DNA of 64,000 nt from Desulforegula conservatrix Mb1Pa (GCF_000426225.1 NZ_AUEY01000011.1:1-64000); one strand, 5' to 3'; shown: positions 34,380 through 44,125, numbered from the stretch's first letter. Translations and numbers: made by a program. The notes: generated by a model from the letters alone, not told the origin.

Positions 34380-36254
34380 TTAAGATTTTGCTTCCATTTC
34401 TTCAGTTTTACCATTTTCCCAGGCCGCAAAGGATACGATCCAGTCCGAAGGAAGTCTCGTGAGAAGTCCGTTGCTGATTCTGTGCCAGAAATACAGAAAA
34501 TTTGCCTCAATGCCTGGAATGACCATGAATTTCTTCTTTTTGATTCCATTGACGATTGCATCTGCAACTGTCTCAGGTTCAAGAAGTCCGGCCAGATTCT
34601 TGACCATGCGGCTTTCAGCCGGAAGAGAGCCGGCCTCCTCTTCGAGAAAAGGCGTATTTACCTCAGGCGGACAGATAAGGGTAACGCCAATATCGAAGCG
34701 CTTCAGTTCGCTTCTTAAGCCTTCGCTCATGCCAATCAGCGCATATTTCGAGCTGCTGTAAATGCTGTAACCGTACATTCCGATCAGTCCGGCCACTGAC
34801 GAGAGATTTACAATGTGTCCGCCCTTTTTTTCCTTCATATACGGAAGGATTGCGCTTGTGGTGTTCCTGACTCCATAAACATTGGTTTTCATTACACGGT
34901 CAAACTGCTCAAAGGAAATGTTCTCGAAAAGATCCCCGCAGCCTATTCCTGCGGCGTTTATCAGGAAATCAGGCACTCCGTACTGACTTACGGCCAAATC
35001 TATCTTCTTTTGCACGTCATCATTATCAGAGGCATCCATTGATATCGAATGAACAGGAATCGAAGCTCCCGTGCGAACCATGATATCATGGCAGGCCCTA
35101 TTAAGCTTTTCATGACCCCTTGCAAAAAGAACAACTCCGCATCCTTTTGAAGCAAGACGGAAAGCGGTGGCAAGACCTATTCCGCTGGAGCCTCCTGTGA
35201 TAAAGGCCAGTTTTCCGTTAAAAAAAGGATCTGATTTTTTCTTTAAACCGGTAAATTCGTTTTCAATATATTCCCTCGTCCGTTTCAGGCCTTCTGAATA
35301 TGAAATCTGAGGCTCATATCCAAGCTCGATTTTTACCCTGTCATTCGGTATCCTGTTTTCAGACGCCACAAGATTGAGCGCTTCTATCGTTGCCGGAGGT
35401 CTTTTCTTTATTCCTAGTTTCTTCCAGATCCATTCGCAGACATAAGCACTTCCAAGGGCCAGAGGTCTTGGAACAGATCCCGGATTTTTTGCGCCTATCA
35501 TAAATGCTATGTCAGAAAAATATTCCTTCCATGTGACAGAAAGACCGTCGCAGGCGTTAAAGGCCCGTCCGAGGGCTTCGTCTTTCGATGCCGCAAGAAT
35601 TATGATATCAGCGACATTATCCACATAAACGAGCCCCGCGTTCATTTTGCCTCCTGATACAAGACCAGGCGAACCGCTTTGAAGTACGCCAACTACATCA
35701 TGAAGCCAGGGGCCTGATCCTGGCCCAAATACATTGGCAGGTCTCACCACGCTAAGCTTCATACCTTGGTTTCTGTGATATTCCCACGCCAGATCTTCCT
35801 GGGCCTGTTTGGTTCTGCTGTATGGCCCGAGGCTTTTTCCTCGTTCTGTTTCTTCAGGGCAGGACTGACTGTAAATTTTGTCCCCGTAATAAACAATGCT
35901 CGACACCAGCACTACCCGCGCTCCTGTTTTCACGGCCTGATCAAAAACCCTGCGGCTGCCTTCCACAGTGAATTCCCAGAAAAGCTTTTCATCGCCCCAG
36001 TCAGACACAACCGCTGCAAGATGAATAATTGTGGCAGCGCCTTCAGTAGCCTTTTCCACAGAAGCGGTATCAGAAAGATTGCCGCAAACCACTTCGACGG
36101 AATCTGTCCATGATGAAGGAATTTGCTCGCCCTGAAGCACCAGCGCCCGAACCTTTACTCCTTCATTAATAAGCTTTTCCACGACGCGCCTTCCTATGAA
36201 TCCATTGGCACCTGTGACAAGAACAGGTTGTGCGATTTGTGTCATTCCATTCAT
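34380..36254 (-). CDS. Fusion of NAD-dependent epimerase and short-chain dehydrogenase
   Basis: 624 residues made of two complete Rossmann enzymes. Residues 10-330 are an extended SDR (epimerase/3-beta-HSD-like) with VTGANGFIGRR and the YSRTK active-site YxxxK. Residues 345-605 are a classical SDR with FITGGSSGIG, INAAGIG and YSSSK. Both catalytic YxxxK motifs are intact, so two successive NAD(P)-dependent steps on one substrate are plausible. AAGGAG precedes the ATG. It is transcribed downstream of the GRE activase, separated by a double REP-like palindrome, and probably belongs to the same pathway. Similar fusions act on sterol-like or lipid substrates in some lineages, but I cannot assign one. 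Confidence 0.85.
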   Translation of the reverse strand: MNGMTQIAQPVLVTGANGFIGRRVVEKLINEGVKVRALVLQGEQIPSSWTDSVEVVCGNLSDTASVEKATEGAATIIHLAAVVSDWGDEKLFWEFTVEGSRRVFDQAVKTGARVVLVSSIVYYGDKIYSQSCPEETERGKSLGPYSRTKQAQEDLAWEYHRNQGMKLSVVRPANVFGPGSGPWLHDVVGVLQSGSPGLVSGGKMNAGLVYVDNVADIIILAASKDEALGRAFNACDGLSVTWKEYFSDIAFMIGAKNPGSVPRPLALGSAYVCEWIWKKLGIKKRPPATIEALNLVASENRIPNDRVKIELGYEPQISYSEGLKRTREYIENEFTGLKKKSDPFFNGKLAFITGGSSGIGLATAFRLASKGCGVVLFARGHEKLNRACHDIMVRTGASIPVHSISMDASDNDDVQKKIDLAVSQYGVPDFLINAAGIGCGDLFENISFEQFDRVMKTNVYGVRNTTSAILPYMKEKKGGHIVNLSSVAGLIGMYGYSIYSSSKYALIGMSEGLRSELKRFDIGVTLICPPEVNTPFLEEEAGSLPAESRMVKNLAGLLEPETVADAIVNGIKKKKFMVIPGIEANFLYFWHRISNGLLTRLPSDWIVSFAAWENGKTEEMEAKS

Positions 36255-36284
36255 TTTTTTCTCCTTGCCACCTGTTTTTTATTC

Positions 36285-36356
36285 GTAGGGTGCTCAAACC
36301 GGAAGGTTTGCGCACCAGCAAAATGGTGCGCAGGCCTTAGAGCCTGAGCACCCTAC
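36285..36356. repeat. Double REP-like palindrome
   Basis: Two head-to-head copies: GTAGGGTGCTCAAACC / GGTTTGCGCACC, then GGTGCGCAGGCC / GCCTGAGCACCCTAC. It lies between the activase and the epimerase-SDR gene and may act in mRNA processing. Confidence 0.75.
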
Positions 36357-36369
36357 AAAAACAAAAATT

Positions 36370-37305
36370 CTACTCAAATACTTTTATCCCCTTGTTTTCA
36401 AAAATTCGTCTGCATCTCTCCATGACCGTCTTATCCGAAAATGAAGTCATGGCAGTGTTGTTCACGTAAGGATTTTCCGCACCCATCTTCCGGCTTTTGT
36501 CGTGCCAGAGAGGATTATAGGAAAGAAGGGCAGCCTCGGTTATTCCTGTTTCATTATAAAATGCGGCCACAGCTTTGATATTTGCTTCCGTGTCCGTGAT
36601 ATCCGGGACAAGGGGAGTTCTTGGCAAAAAAGCCTTTCCATCGAGTCTGGCAGTTCTTGCAATCTGTCTGAAATTATCCAGAATCCTTTCATTGGGCAGT
36701 CCGCAGAATTTTTTGTGATCCATGCTGTCCATAATTTTCACATCAAAAAAGATCGAGTCTGTATATGGATAAACAAGTTCCATGAACCTTTCATGATCAA
36801 AGAATCCGCAGGTTTCGAGCAGGCTGTGGATTCCATTTTTCTTCAAAGATTTCAGGAGTTCGGAAAGAAATTCCATGTGAAGGGTCGCCTCACCTCCTGA
36901 GAGAGTCACCCCGCCACTCGAAACATCAAAAAACGGCTTGTCAGGAAGGATTTTTGCGAGGATTTCATCAATATTCATGGGCTTTCCGACCATCTCAAGG
37001 GCTGCCGAAGGGCAGGAATCCGCACATTTGAAGCAGAGCTTGCATGCTTTCCGGTCAACGTAAAAAGCATTCTTTTGGGAAAGAGCCTTTTCAGTGCAAA
37101 GATCCCTGCATGATCCGCAGTCAATGCACTTCTCAGTATCAAAAGCGATTTCAGGAGAGGCTTTTCTGCTCTCGGGATTGTGGCACCAGACGCAGGAAAG
37201 CGGGCAGCCTTTAAAGAAAACAACAGAGCGGATTCCTGGGCCGTCGTCGAGAGAGTTGGCCTTAATGTCGAGGATCAGTGGCAATTTATCATTATTTTCA
37301 CTCAT
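36370..37305 (-). CDS. Glycyl radical enzyme activating enzyme (second system)
   Basis: 311 residues from the ATG at 37305, where family similarity begins. An in-frame ATG at 37359 is also possible, and neither has a strong ribosome site. The SAM-cluster motif is GCPLSCVWC after LDDGPGIRS. The inserted ferredoxin-like region has CIDCGSCRDLC and CKLCFKCADSC, two 4Fe-4S sites as in activases of large GREs. SGGEATLH is the SAM-binding glycine motif. It lies 180 bases downstream of the SCP2-GRE gene and is its evident partner; the spacer contains a hairpin. It differs clearly in sequence from the activase at 16640, so the two systems are probably not interchangeable. Confidence 0.9.
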   Translation of the reverse strand: MSENNDKLPLILDIKANSLDDGPGIRSVVFFKGCPLSCVWCHNPESRKASPEIAFDTEKCIDCGSCRDLCTEKALSQKNAFYVDRKACKLCFKCADSCPSAALEMVGKPMNIDEILAKILPDKPFFDVSSGGVTLSGGEATLHMEFLSELLKSLKKNGIHSLLETCGFFDHERFMELVYPYTDSIFFDVKIMDSMDHKKFCGLPNERILDNFRQIARTARLDGKAFLPRTPLVPDITDTEANIKAVAAFYNETGITEAALLSYNPLWHDKSRKMGAENPYVNNTAMTSFSDKTVMERCRRIFENKGIKVFE

Positions 37306-37370
37306 TAATTTCGGTCTCGGCAGAGCATATTTCTTAAGAGCGCTCTGCAAATGAAACATGGATTTTTTCT

Positions 37371-37402
37371 TGGAAAACCCTTTTTGTAAAAAGTGTTTTC
37401 CA
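37371..37402. repeat. Hairpin in the GRE-activase spacer
   Basis: TTGGAAAACCCTTTTT pairs with AAAAAGTGTTTTCCAA with one mismatch around GT. It may tune the ratio of the GRE to its activase. Confidence 0.55.
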
Positions 37403-37537
37403 AACCTTTCCCAAAAACTTTCAGGTCTTGATGTTGATGAACTTTCAATAAACGAGCTTCAAAACCATAAGTTTTTTGCCAAGCTTTTTCAAAAAAGCGG
37501 ATCATTTATCATTTTTAATATTATTCGATGAATAGAG

Positions 37538-40513
37538 CTACAGGCCAAATTCAGCCCTCTCAATAAGCTCCATCTGCATATCCCTGTTCAGGGTCACGAA
37601 ATAGGCATTGTATCCTGAAATTCTAACAAGCAGATTCTGGTAATTTTCGGGATTCTCCATCGCGTCCCGCAAAGTTTCCGAGGAAACCACATTGAGCTGC
37701 ATCTGCATGCCTCCGAGATCGCTGTATGCCTTTACGTAAGCAGCTACATTGTCCACGGTCTTCTGGTGGCTGTCGTTTGAAGATGGCACGACCTTTAAAT
37801 TAAAGGCTATGTTGTTGCTCATGTTTTTCGGATCAAGCCCTGCAACGTCGCGTATGTTTGCGAGCATGCTCCTCGATGCATGGGCTTCAGGTGTGAGTCC
37901 GGGAGTAAAGGCCTTTCCCGCTAGCCTGCCAGAGGGAAGCGCACCTGTGAGGGTTCCGAAGGCCACATGATTGGACATTGACCAGAATCCGGCAGCATAT
38001 TTCCCGCCCCTGTAATTGGTGTGGCTTTCAAAACAGTCGTGGGCGAGCTTTGTTACCCTGTTTGCGGTGGCAAGGGCTTCTGCGTCTCCGGAACCGAAAA
38101 GAGGAACCTTTGTTTTTATCATAGCAAGAAGGGCTGAGTGATTTTGAAAATTGGTGTTTACAGCTTCGAGCATTTCAGGAAAAGTCACCTTTTTTTCATC
38201 AAAAACCAGCTTTTTGATGGCCATGAGAGAATCTGTAATGTCTGCAAGGCCTATGCATGCCGTTCCCGAAGAATTGTATAGAGCTCCGCCTTTTGTGACA
38301 TCCATGCCGCTCTTGATGGAGCCTCCGATCATGGATGATATATAAGGAGTAGGCCTTAAAGCCTGATGAGCCTCTCCGAGATAATTATTATACTGGCATG
38401 TGAGGCTTGCGAGAAAACGGAGCTGGGTTGCAAATGCGTCAAAGAATGATTCATAGTCTTTGAAATCGCCTTTGCTTATATCTCCGGTTTTTGGGCCAAG
38501 ATTCCAGCGCATCAGGGGATGAAGCCCGTTATTGAGAGCCATTTCAAATGCTGCCACCATATTGAACATCATGCAGTTGGTGTGTCCCATGTGTTTTCCG
38601 CAAATAGTTGCCTCGACGCATCCTGTGGCGGCCCAGTCCCGCATATGCTCAAGCTTGTATCCTTTTGATTCAAGAGAGGACATGACAACCTCGTCCGTAT
38701 GAATCGAAGGAGTGGCAGCTGTATTGACATTCACCTCGCACAGCCGTTTCAGGTAGGTCATGCTGTTCTTTTCCCTGCTGTATCTGGCATTTACATTTGG
38801 ATCTCGGATACTGAGCATCTCTGTAACTTTTAGAAAGACATAGGTCATGTCATTGACCGCATCCTTTCCTTCAGGTGTTAAGCCTCCAAGGGTTATGGCC
38901 TGATCTGACGAGCTTCCTCCGAACAGGTAATTGCCAATGTCAGGTATGAGCGGAAGATGGTCGGTACAGCGCATATAAAAGCATCCGATCAGCTCTATGG
39001 CGTGCTTCACGTATGCTTCGCGTTCAGTTTGATTCGTGATTTTCTCCAAGTCAGATACAAAATAGGGTTGAAGCCACTGATCCAGACGTCCGAGGGAAAA
39101 ACCGGCGTTTGTGTTTTCCATGTGAATACCAACCCATATTATCCACATGGCATTAACTGCTTCATCAAGAGTTGTGCATGGATTTTCAGGAACCTTTGAG
39201 CAGATATCCGAAATAAGCGTAAGCTCTTGTCTGCGTTCTTTGTTGCCTTCGGAATCAGCAAGCTTTTTTGCTTCTTTCGAAAGATTTCTTGCGTAGCTTA
39301 CAAGCCCTTCAAGGCAGATTTCCATGGCGAGCAGGCTGTCTCTTTTCTGTTTATTGGATTCATTGGTTTCAACCATCTCCTTTTCGATCTCTGAGATTAT
39401 GCCCCTTGTGCCAAGTTTCAGTATTTTTGGAAAATCTATTATCGTGTGGGAAAGTGCCACTGTCTTCCAGAGGAAGCAGGCAGCGAACCTCTCGTCCAGC
39501 TTCTGGCACACAGGATATCCCTTTTTCTCCCTCACCCATTCCCTGAAATTACGTTTCACCCAGAAAGGAAAAACCTTGTCGTGAAGAATATTTATGGTTT
39601 CAGGATCGACATCATAGGGATTTAAAGGACGGTGAGGAGTTGTCAGAAGCTCCCCCCAGATCATGGTTCCGTGGGCATCTGGATAAAGCACGACACCAAT
39701 TTCCTTTGTTGTGGTCGTGCCTGCGATGAGGTCATTTTTTCTGATAATGGGTTTTCTGTTTTCCATGAGATAACGTAACCCCATGGCCTGACGGAGTTCA
39801 GGAACAATGGCTGCTCCGCTTCGGTCTTTTTCGAATCCGTTCTCCCTGTACCATCTTGTCAGAATCTCAGGACGTTCATGGCAGATGGAGGGTCTTGTCT
39901 TAAGATGGATTGCAAGAAATTCCTTAAGTCTTGGAAAATCATCGAGACTGTATTCAGAAAGATATGAATCCTTGAGAAAAAGGACTCCTATATCTTGTGA
40001 CCCAGCCTTGAGCTGCGGAGTTTTTCGTCTTTCAAGACTCAATTCCGAAGCCTTTTGCTGATCAAAATTTCTTTTTCCGATAGAAGCTTCTTTTTTAAGC
40101 TTTGAGATCTGAACAGGCTTTAAAACAAGAGAAAGATAAAAATTCATAAGCTGGAGATAGCCAATGTTTCCGACGGTGTGCATCCTGTTTTCCATGAGGG
40201 CCATCATCAGCTTGTTCGGAGGATTTACAGCAGCCTCCTTGACAGCCTCTTCATCAACGAATACCAGCATGGCGTCCGGCTTTTCAGAAATTCCGGCGAT
40301 CACATGCACTCGCCCGTTCTTAAAAAAGATGCTCTGCTCCACGCTGCCATTTTCTGTTTTTATAGCAAATGTGAAGTTCAGCCATCCGTCTTCAGATTTC
40401 AGATATCTCTTCAAAGACTTTCTGGCATTGAAGTTCATGGCTATGAATCTGAAAAACAGATGAGCCATTTTGTCCGTAAAACTCTTTTTTCCTGGCTGGC
40501 TTACTACAGGCAT
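37538..40513 (-). CDS. SCP2-domain/glycyl radical enzyme fusion
   Basis: 991 residues, about 180 longer than a typical GRE. Residues 30-135 resemble an SCP2 sterol/lipid-carrier domain (ending NPPNKLMMALMENRMHTVGN). The GRE core follows. The thiyl cysteine is C632 in TGCVEATICGK with E634, and the glycyl site is G967 in RISGYNAYF, 24 residues from the end. The substrate is unknown, but a lipid-binding front domain suggests a hydrophobic molecule, perhaps presented by SCP2 to the radical site. GAGGT precedes the ATG. It lies 73 bases downstream of a TetR gene, with an activase and an epimerase-SDR fusion downstream. I know of no characterised GRE with this fusion. Confidence 0.88.
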   Translation of the reverse strand: MPVVSQPGKKSFTDKMAHLFFRFIAMNFNARKSLKRYLKSEDGWLNFTFAIKTENGSVEQSIFFKNGRVHVIAGISEKPDAMLVFVDEEAVKEAAVNPPNKLMMALMENRMHTVGNIGYLQLMNFYLSLVLKPVQISKLKKEASIGKRNFDQQKASELSLERRKTPQLKAGSQDIGVLFLKDSYLSEYSLDDFPRLKEFLAIHLKTRPSICHERPEILTRWYRENGFEKDRSGAAIVPELRQAMGLRYLMENRKPIIRKNDLIAGTTTTKEIGVVLYPDAHGTMIWGELLTTPHRPLNPYDVDPETINILHDKVFPFWVKRNFREWVREKKGYPVCQKLDERFAACFLWKTVALSHTIIDFPKILKLGTRGIISEIEKEMVETNESNKQKRDSLLAMEICLEGLVSYARNLSKEAKKLADSEGNKERRQELTLISDICSKVPENPCTTLDEAVNAMWIIWVGIHMENTNAGFSLGRLDQWLQPYFVSDLEKITNQTEREAYVKHAIELIGCFYMRCTDHLPLIPDIGNYLFGGSSSDQAITLGGLTPEGKDAVNDMTYVFLKVTEMLSIRDPNVNARYSREKNSMTYLKRLCEVNVNTAATPSIHTDEVVMSSLESKGYKLEHMRDWAATGCVEATICGKHMGHTNCMMFNMVAAFEMALNNGLHPLMRWNLGPKTGDISKGDFKDYESFFDAFATQLRFLASLTCQYNNYLGEAHQALRPTPYISSMIGGSIKSGMDVTKGGALYNSSGTACIGLADITDSLMAIKKLVFDEKKVTFPEMLEAVNTNFQNHSALLAMIKTKVPLFGSGDAEALATANRVTKLAHDCFESHTNYRGGKYAAGFWSMSNHVAFGTLTGALPSGRLAGKAFTPGLTPEAHASRSMLANIRDVAGLDPKNMSNNIAFNLKVVPSSNDSHQKTVDNVAAYVKAYSDLGGMQMQLNVVSSETLRDAMENPENYQNLLVRISGYNAYFVTLNRDMQMELIERAEFGL

Positions 40514-40540
40514 GATTCACCTCGGGGAAATTTTTGATTC

Positions 40541-40579
40541 GTAGGTCAGATTAGAGCGCCCTTTGCTCGTAATCCGACG
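40541..40579. repeat. GTAGGTC/GATTAC palindromic repeat
   Basis: GTAGGTCAGATTAGAGC ... GCTCGTAATCCGACG, an imperfect palindrome of a type common in bacterial genomes. It lies between the TetR gene and the SCP2-GRE gene and overlaps the likely ribosome-upstream leader. Confidence 0.6.
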
Positions 40580-40586
40580 TTGAGCC

Positions 40587-41258
40587 TCAATAACTCAACT
40601 CACCCATATCAATACGCTTCTTCATGACCATCACACGTTCGATCAGCTCGTCTGTCCTTGTTTCAACAAAAGCATCAACATCATCCATGACTTCATGGAA
40701 AAGCCTGCTGTTGTAAAGAGTGACTATCCCATGAAGTTCCGGCCAAATTCTCACAATCTGATGAAGAACAAAGCGGTCTTTCGATTCCCCGTCACCTGGC
40801 AGCCATGCGTTAACAGGCTCTATGAAAAGAGCCAGACATTTGAGGGCGTTTTCTTTTTCCCGAAAAGCCACTGGCTCTATGTCTGTTCCCACATAATCAA
40901 GATATTTGGGCGTATGGAGATTGAACATTATGTCGTAATAGCTCGGGAAATTGCGCCCAAACTCGACATAAGCCTTTACCATGGCCTTGAGACGATCCAA
41001 GTGATCTTCAAACTGACCTGCCCTTGAGGTAAGAAGATCATGAAGTTTTTCAAATCCCCTCATCCTGATCATCAGGTTAAGCTCATCTTTGTTCTTGTAA
41101 TAATTATATATTGTTGTGGCCGTGATTCCGAGTCTTGAGGCTATTTTCCTTACGCTCAGGCTCTTGAATCCTTCTTCTATAATAATTTCCAGGGCAGTAT
41201 CCAGGATCCTGGCCCTTATCTGTTCGACCTCTTCCTGGGCCATCGGCGCTTTTGGCAT
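40587..41258 (-). CDS. TetR/AcrR-family transcriptional regulator
   Basis: 223 residues. The N-terminal helix-turn-helix (about residues 10-58) has the TetR pattern ILDTALEIIIEEGFKSLSVR followed by IASRLGITATTIYNYYKNKDE. The C-terminal ligand domain is unremarkable. Such proteins usually repress until a small, often hydrophobic, effector binds. It is the first gene before the SCP2-GRE and activase, and two tandem palindromes lie directly upstream of it. It therefore probably represses itself and the GRE operon. Confidence 0.9.
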   Translation of the reverse strand: MPKAPMAQEEVEQIRARILDTALEIIIEEGFKSLSVRKIASRLGITATTIYNYYKNKDELNLMIRMRGFEKLHDLLTSRAGQFEDHLDRLKAMVKAYVEFGRNFPSYYDIMFNLHTPKYLDYVGTDIEPVAFREKENALKCLALFIEPVNAWLPGDGESKDRFVLHQIVRIWPELHGIVTLYNSRLFHEVMDDVDAFVETRTDELIERVMVMKKRIDMGELSY

Positions 41259-41276
41259 TTTGATCTCCGGTTAAAA

Positions 41277-41301
41277 TAACGATGTTAAAATAACAGCGTT
41301 A
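41277..41301 (-). promoter_or_regulatory. Tandem TAAC-N3-GTTA operators upstream of the TetR gene
   Basis: TAACGATGTTA (41277-41287) and TAACAGCGTTA (41291-41301) are two palindromes with centres 14 bp apart. They begin 19 bp upstream of the TetR start. A TTGATT -35 candidate (41314-41309, minus) would place the -10 region inside them. Confidence 0.6.
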
Positions 41302-41428
41302 TATTTAAAATCAAGGTTTTTTATGAGCGTGTATTTTGTTTGATTGATAATATTTTTTGATTTTCAGGCAGGGCGGTTCTATTTTAATTATGAATGCATT
41401 CTCATAGTGAACATAAAATAGTTAGAAA

Positions 41429-42475
41429 TCAATCGGGTACTTTTGGGGTTTCCACCCTTTCTCCTTTAATGAATATTTCTCTGAATGTGTTCTCATATAT
41501 TGTGTCTTTACAATCTTCGGTGTGTGATGTGCTTTCCCAAAAATAAAGAGTCAGTTCGTTAGCACCGGATATTAAACACGCTGTTTTAACTTTGGGATTG
41601 TATCTGGAAACATTAAATCCTTCCCGTGCATACATCGAATCAAAGCTCTTCTGTCTGATTGTTTTGGCGCTTTCGGGACAAGGAGAAAGATTTTGCAGAT
41701 CATTAAATGCCCTCGAAATTGTATTAGCATATGCTGAACTTCCTAAAGTCGGGCTGTTTATAATAGCTCCTTGTCCAACATCAGTAATAGGTAAGGCGCA
41801 AAGACCAACAAATGCTCCGGAAAACAAAAAATGGGACGCATTTACAGATGGAATATATCTTTGGGAAAAGCTCTGAGAATCAATCTTAACCGCATCTTTA
41901 GCCCAATAATCCATTCTTGGCAAAGGTGGTATGGGACCGATTAGACCAGTAAAATCAATTAAAGTAAGTCTGGAAAAGATATTATAAACAAGTCCGTAGG
42001 AGCTTGAAACTTCTGTATCAATGTTTTTTTCTTCAGACCCAGAAATTTTTTCCCATTCAAGGTTAACAACAGATTCATCTATAAATTCCTCAGGAAGTCT
42101 GTGGTAGGCAATCATCTTCTTTTTGTGAAAGATCAGATAAGGGGCAAGCGTATGTTTTTTTGCAATATAACATGATTTAGGCTTGCTCATGAATGCTGTG
42201 TCTGAGTCATAAAACACTGTGGCTGCATCGGCATCATATGCAGAAATAACTATATAAGCTTCGGGGTATGATTGAGAAAGCAGGAAGACAATTTCCTGGT
42301 TTGGTACTTTCTTGAGCATGAATGTTATGCCTGCGAAACGGTTTTTTTCGGGCAGATCAACTCTGGTGATACTTTTCTCTCCTATCGGTCGGATATTTGT
42401 TGTTGCACATCCGCACAATAAAAAGAATAAGGTCCTTATCATAATAGCCCTGATCGATTTAATGATATCTGTCAT
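41429..42475 (-). CDS. Putative lipoprotein, unknown function
   Basis: 348 residues with a short signal-like start (RTLFFLLCGCATT) that fits a lipobox ending at the second cysteine, so outer- or inner-membrane anchoring is likely. The rest is a beta-rich region with no family I recognise; a segment RMDYWAKDAVKIDSQSFSQR lies in the middle. GAGGG precedes the ATG at suitable spacing. It stands alone between the TetR gene and the glnA terminator and is somewhat AT-rich. Confidence 0.6.
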   Translation of the reverse strand: MTDIIKSIRAIMIRTLFFLLCGCATTNIRPIGEKSITRVDLPEKNRFAGITFMLKKVPNQEIVFLLSQSYPEAYIVISAYDADAATVFYDSDTAFMSKPKSCYIAKKHTLAPYLIFHKKKMIAYHRLPEEFIDESVVNLEWEKISGSEEKNIDTEVSSSYGLVYNIFSRLTLIDFTGLIGPIPPLPRMDYWAKDAVKIDSQSFSQRYIPSVNASHFLFSGAFVGLCALPITDVGQGAIINSPTLGSSAYANTISRAFNDLQNLSPCPESAKTIRQKSFDSMYAREGFNVSRYNPKVKTACLISGANELTLYFWESTSHTEDCKDTIYENTFREIFIKGERVETPKVPD

Positions 42476-42624
42476 TGTCTTGCCCTCAAGTTTGATTACC
42501 GCAGAAAAACATTAATTAACATAAAATCTTTAATTCTCGAGATGTTTGAGAACTTCTGTAGCCTTTTATAGTTTTATCTATAGGCGATGCGAACTGCTGG
42601 GTGATTAACTGGGCGTAAAACAAA

Positions 42625-42652
42625 AAAACCGGCCCCTTTCGGAGCCGGTTTT
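42625..42652 (-). terminator. Rho-independent terminator of glnA
   Basis: On the minus strand AAAACCGGC pairs with GCCGGTTTT and is followed by more Ts, 25 bases after the glnA stop. Confidence 0.85.
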
Positions 42653-42676
42653 CCAGTTTATTCTGCGTATGACAGA

Positions 42677-44089
42677 TTAGATGTCATAGTACAGGAAGAA
42701 TTCGTGCGGATGAGGACGGCTTCTGACAGCCGAAACTTCTTTTTCCATCTTGTAGGAAATCCAGGTGTCAATAACTTCTTTTGTGAAAACATCACCCTTG
42801 AGAAGGAATTCATGATCTGCCTTAAGAGCATTAAGAGCTTCCTCAAGATCGCCCGGAGCCGAAGGAATAAGCGCAAGCTCTTCTGGTGGAAGATCATAGA
42901 TGTTCTTGTCCATTGGCTGACCAGGATCAATCTTGTTCTGGATACCGTCAAGCATGGCCATAAGGATCGCAGAGAATGCGAGATATCCGTTGCAAGAAGG
43001 GTCAGGAGTTCTGAACTCAAGACGTTTTGCCTTTGGAGAAGAGTTATACATTGGAATACGAATTGAAGCACTGCGGTTACGGCTTGAATAAGCAAGGTTG
43101 ATTGGTGCTTCATAGCCAGGTACAAGGCGCTTGTAAGAGTTGGTGATAGGGTTGGTGAAAGCACAGATCGCTCTGGCGTGCTTAAGAATACCACCGATTG
43201 CGTAAAGACCCATTTCTGACATGCCTGCGTATTTGTCGCCGGCAAAGAGAGGCTTGCCGTCTTTCCAAATACTTGCATGAACGTGCATACCGCTGCCGTT
43301 ATCGCCGAAAAGCGGCTTAGGCATGAAGGTTACGCTGTAACCGTGCTTGTATGCAACATTTTTGAGAACATATTTGTACCAGCAGAGCTGATCAGCCATT
43401 TCGAGAAGGGTGTTGAACTGCATGTCGATTTCGCACTGACCCGCAGTAGCAACTTCATGATGCTGGCATTCCATAACTATGCCGAGACTTTCGAGGGTCA
43501 TCATCATTTCGTTACGGATATCCTGGAACTTGTCCGCAGGAGGAAGCGGGAAGTAGCCTTCTTTATGACGGATCTTGTATCCGAGGTTCGGATTTTCTTC
43601 TCTTCCGCTGTTCCAAGCCGCTTCACAAGAATCAAGCTGATAGAATGCAAAGTTAGGGCCTGAGTTGAAGCGAACGTCATCAAAAATGAAGAATTCCGGT
43701 TCTGGGCCAAAGAAAGAGGTGTCGCCGATGCCGGTGCTCTTGAGATAAGCTTCAGCCTTCATTGCAATGTAGCGTGGATCCTTGTTGTACTTTCCGCCGG
43801 TGATAGGATCTGCAACGTCAGCAAGAACTACAAGGGTTTTGTCTTTGAAGAATGGGTCGATCTTCGCGGTCTTTGCATCCGGAATGATTATCATGTCACT
43901 GGCTTCGATATTCTGCCATCCACGAATACTGGATCCGTCAAAACCACGACCTGCTTCAAAGAAATCTTCTGTAAGATCGCTGGCAGGAACAGTGAAATGC
44001 TGCCAGGTACCCATGAAGTCTGTAAAGCGGACATCAACTACCTTAACGTCATTGTCCTTAGCAAATTTGATTACTTCTTGTGGTGTCAC
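42677..44089 (-). CDS. glnA: Glutamine synthetase type I, adenylylatable
   Basis: 470 residues, the normal length for a GSI-beta dodecameric enzyme. It makes glutamine from glutamate, ammonia and ATP. Visible motifs are [53 protein letters not shown] and RFRTPDPS-like [11 protein letters not shown]. The adenylylation tyrosine is Y398 in NIYDLPPEE, and a glnE gene is present at 49229, so covalent control should operate. The start is GTG at 44089 with AAGGAG upstream. A strong terminator hairpin lies only 30 bases upstream of the start, inside the leader, which suggests attenuation. It is the last gene of the glnD-amt-glnB-glnA run. Confidence 0.97.
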   Translation of the reverse strand: MTPQEVIKFAKDNDVKVVDVRFTDFMGTWQHFTVPASDLTEDFFEAGRGFDGSSIRGWQNIEASDMIIIPDAKTAKIDPFFKDKTLVVLADVADPITGGKYNKDPRYIAMKAEAYLKSTGIGDTSFFGPEPEFFIFDDVRFNSGPNFAFYQLDSCEAAWNSGREENPNLGYKIRHKEGYFPLPPADKFQDIRNEMMMTLESLGIVMECQHHEVATAGQCEIDMQFNTLLEMADQLCWYKYVLKNVAYKHGYSVTFMPKPLFGDNGSGMHVHASIWKDGKPLFAGDKYAGMSEMGLYAIGGILKHARAICAFTNPITNSYKRLVPGYEAPINLAYSSRNRSASIRIPMYNSSPKAKRLEFRTPDPSCNGYLAFSAILMAMLDGIQNKIDPGQPMDKNIYDLPPEELALIPSAPGDLEEALNALKADHEFLLKGDVFTKEVIDTWISYKMEKEVSAVRSRPHPHEFFLYYDI

Positions 44090-44125
44090 GTGACTAACTC
44101 CTTTTTACTGGTTTTATTTCAAAAA

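Noticed and set aside
36285-36356. CRISPR-like repeats
   Set aside because: Only two palindromic units head to head, with no spacers of regular length and no cas genes.
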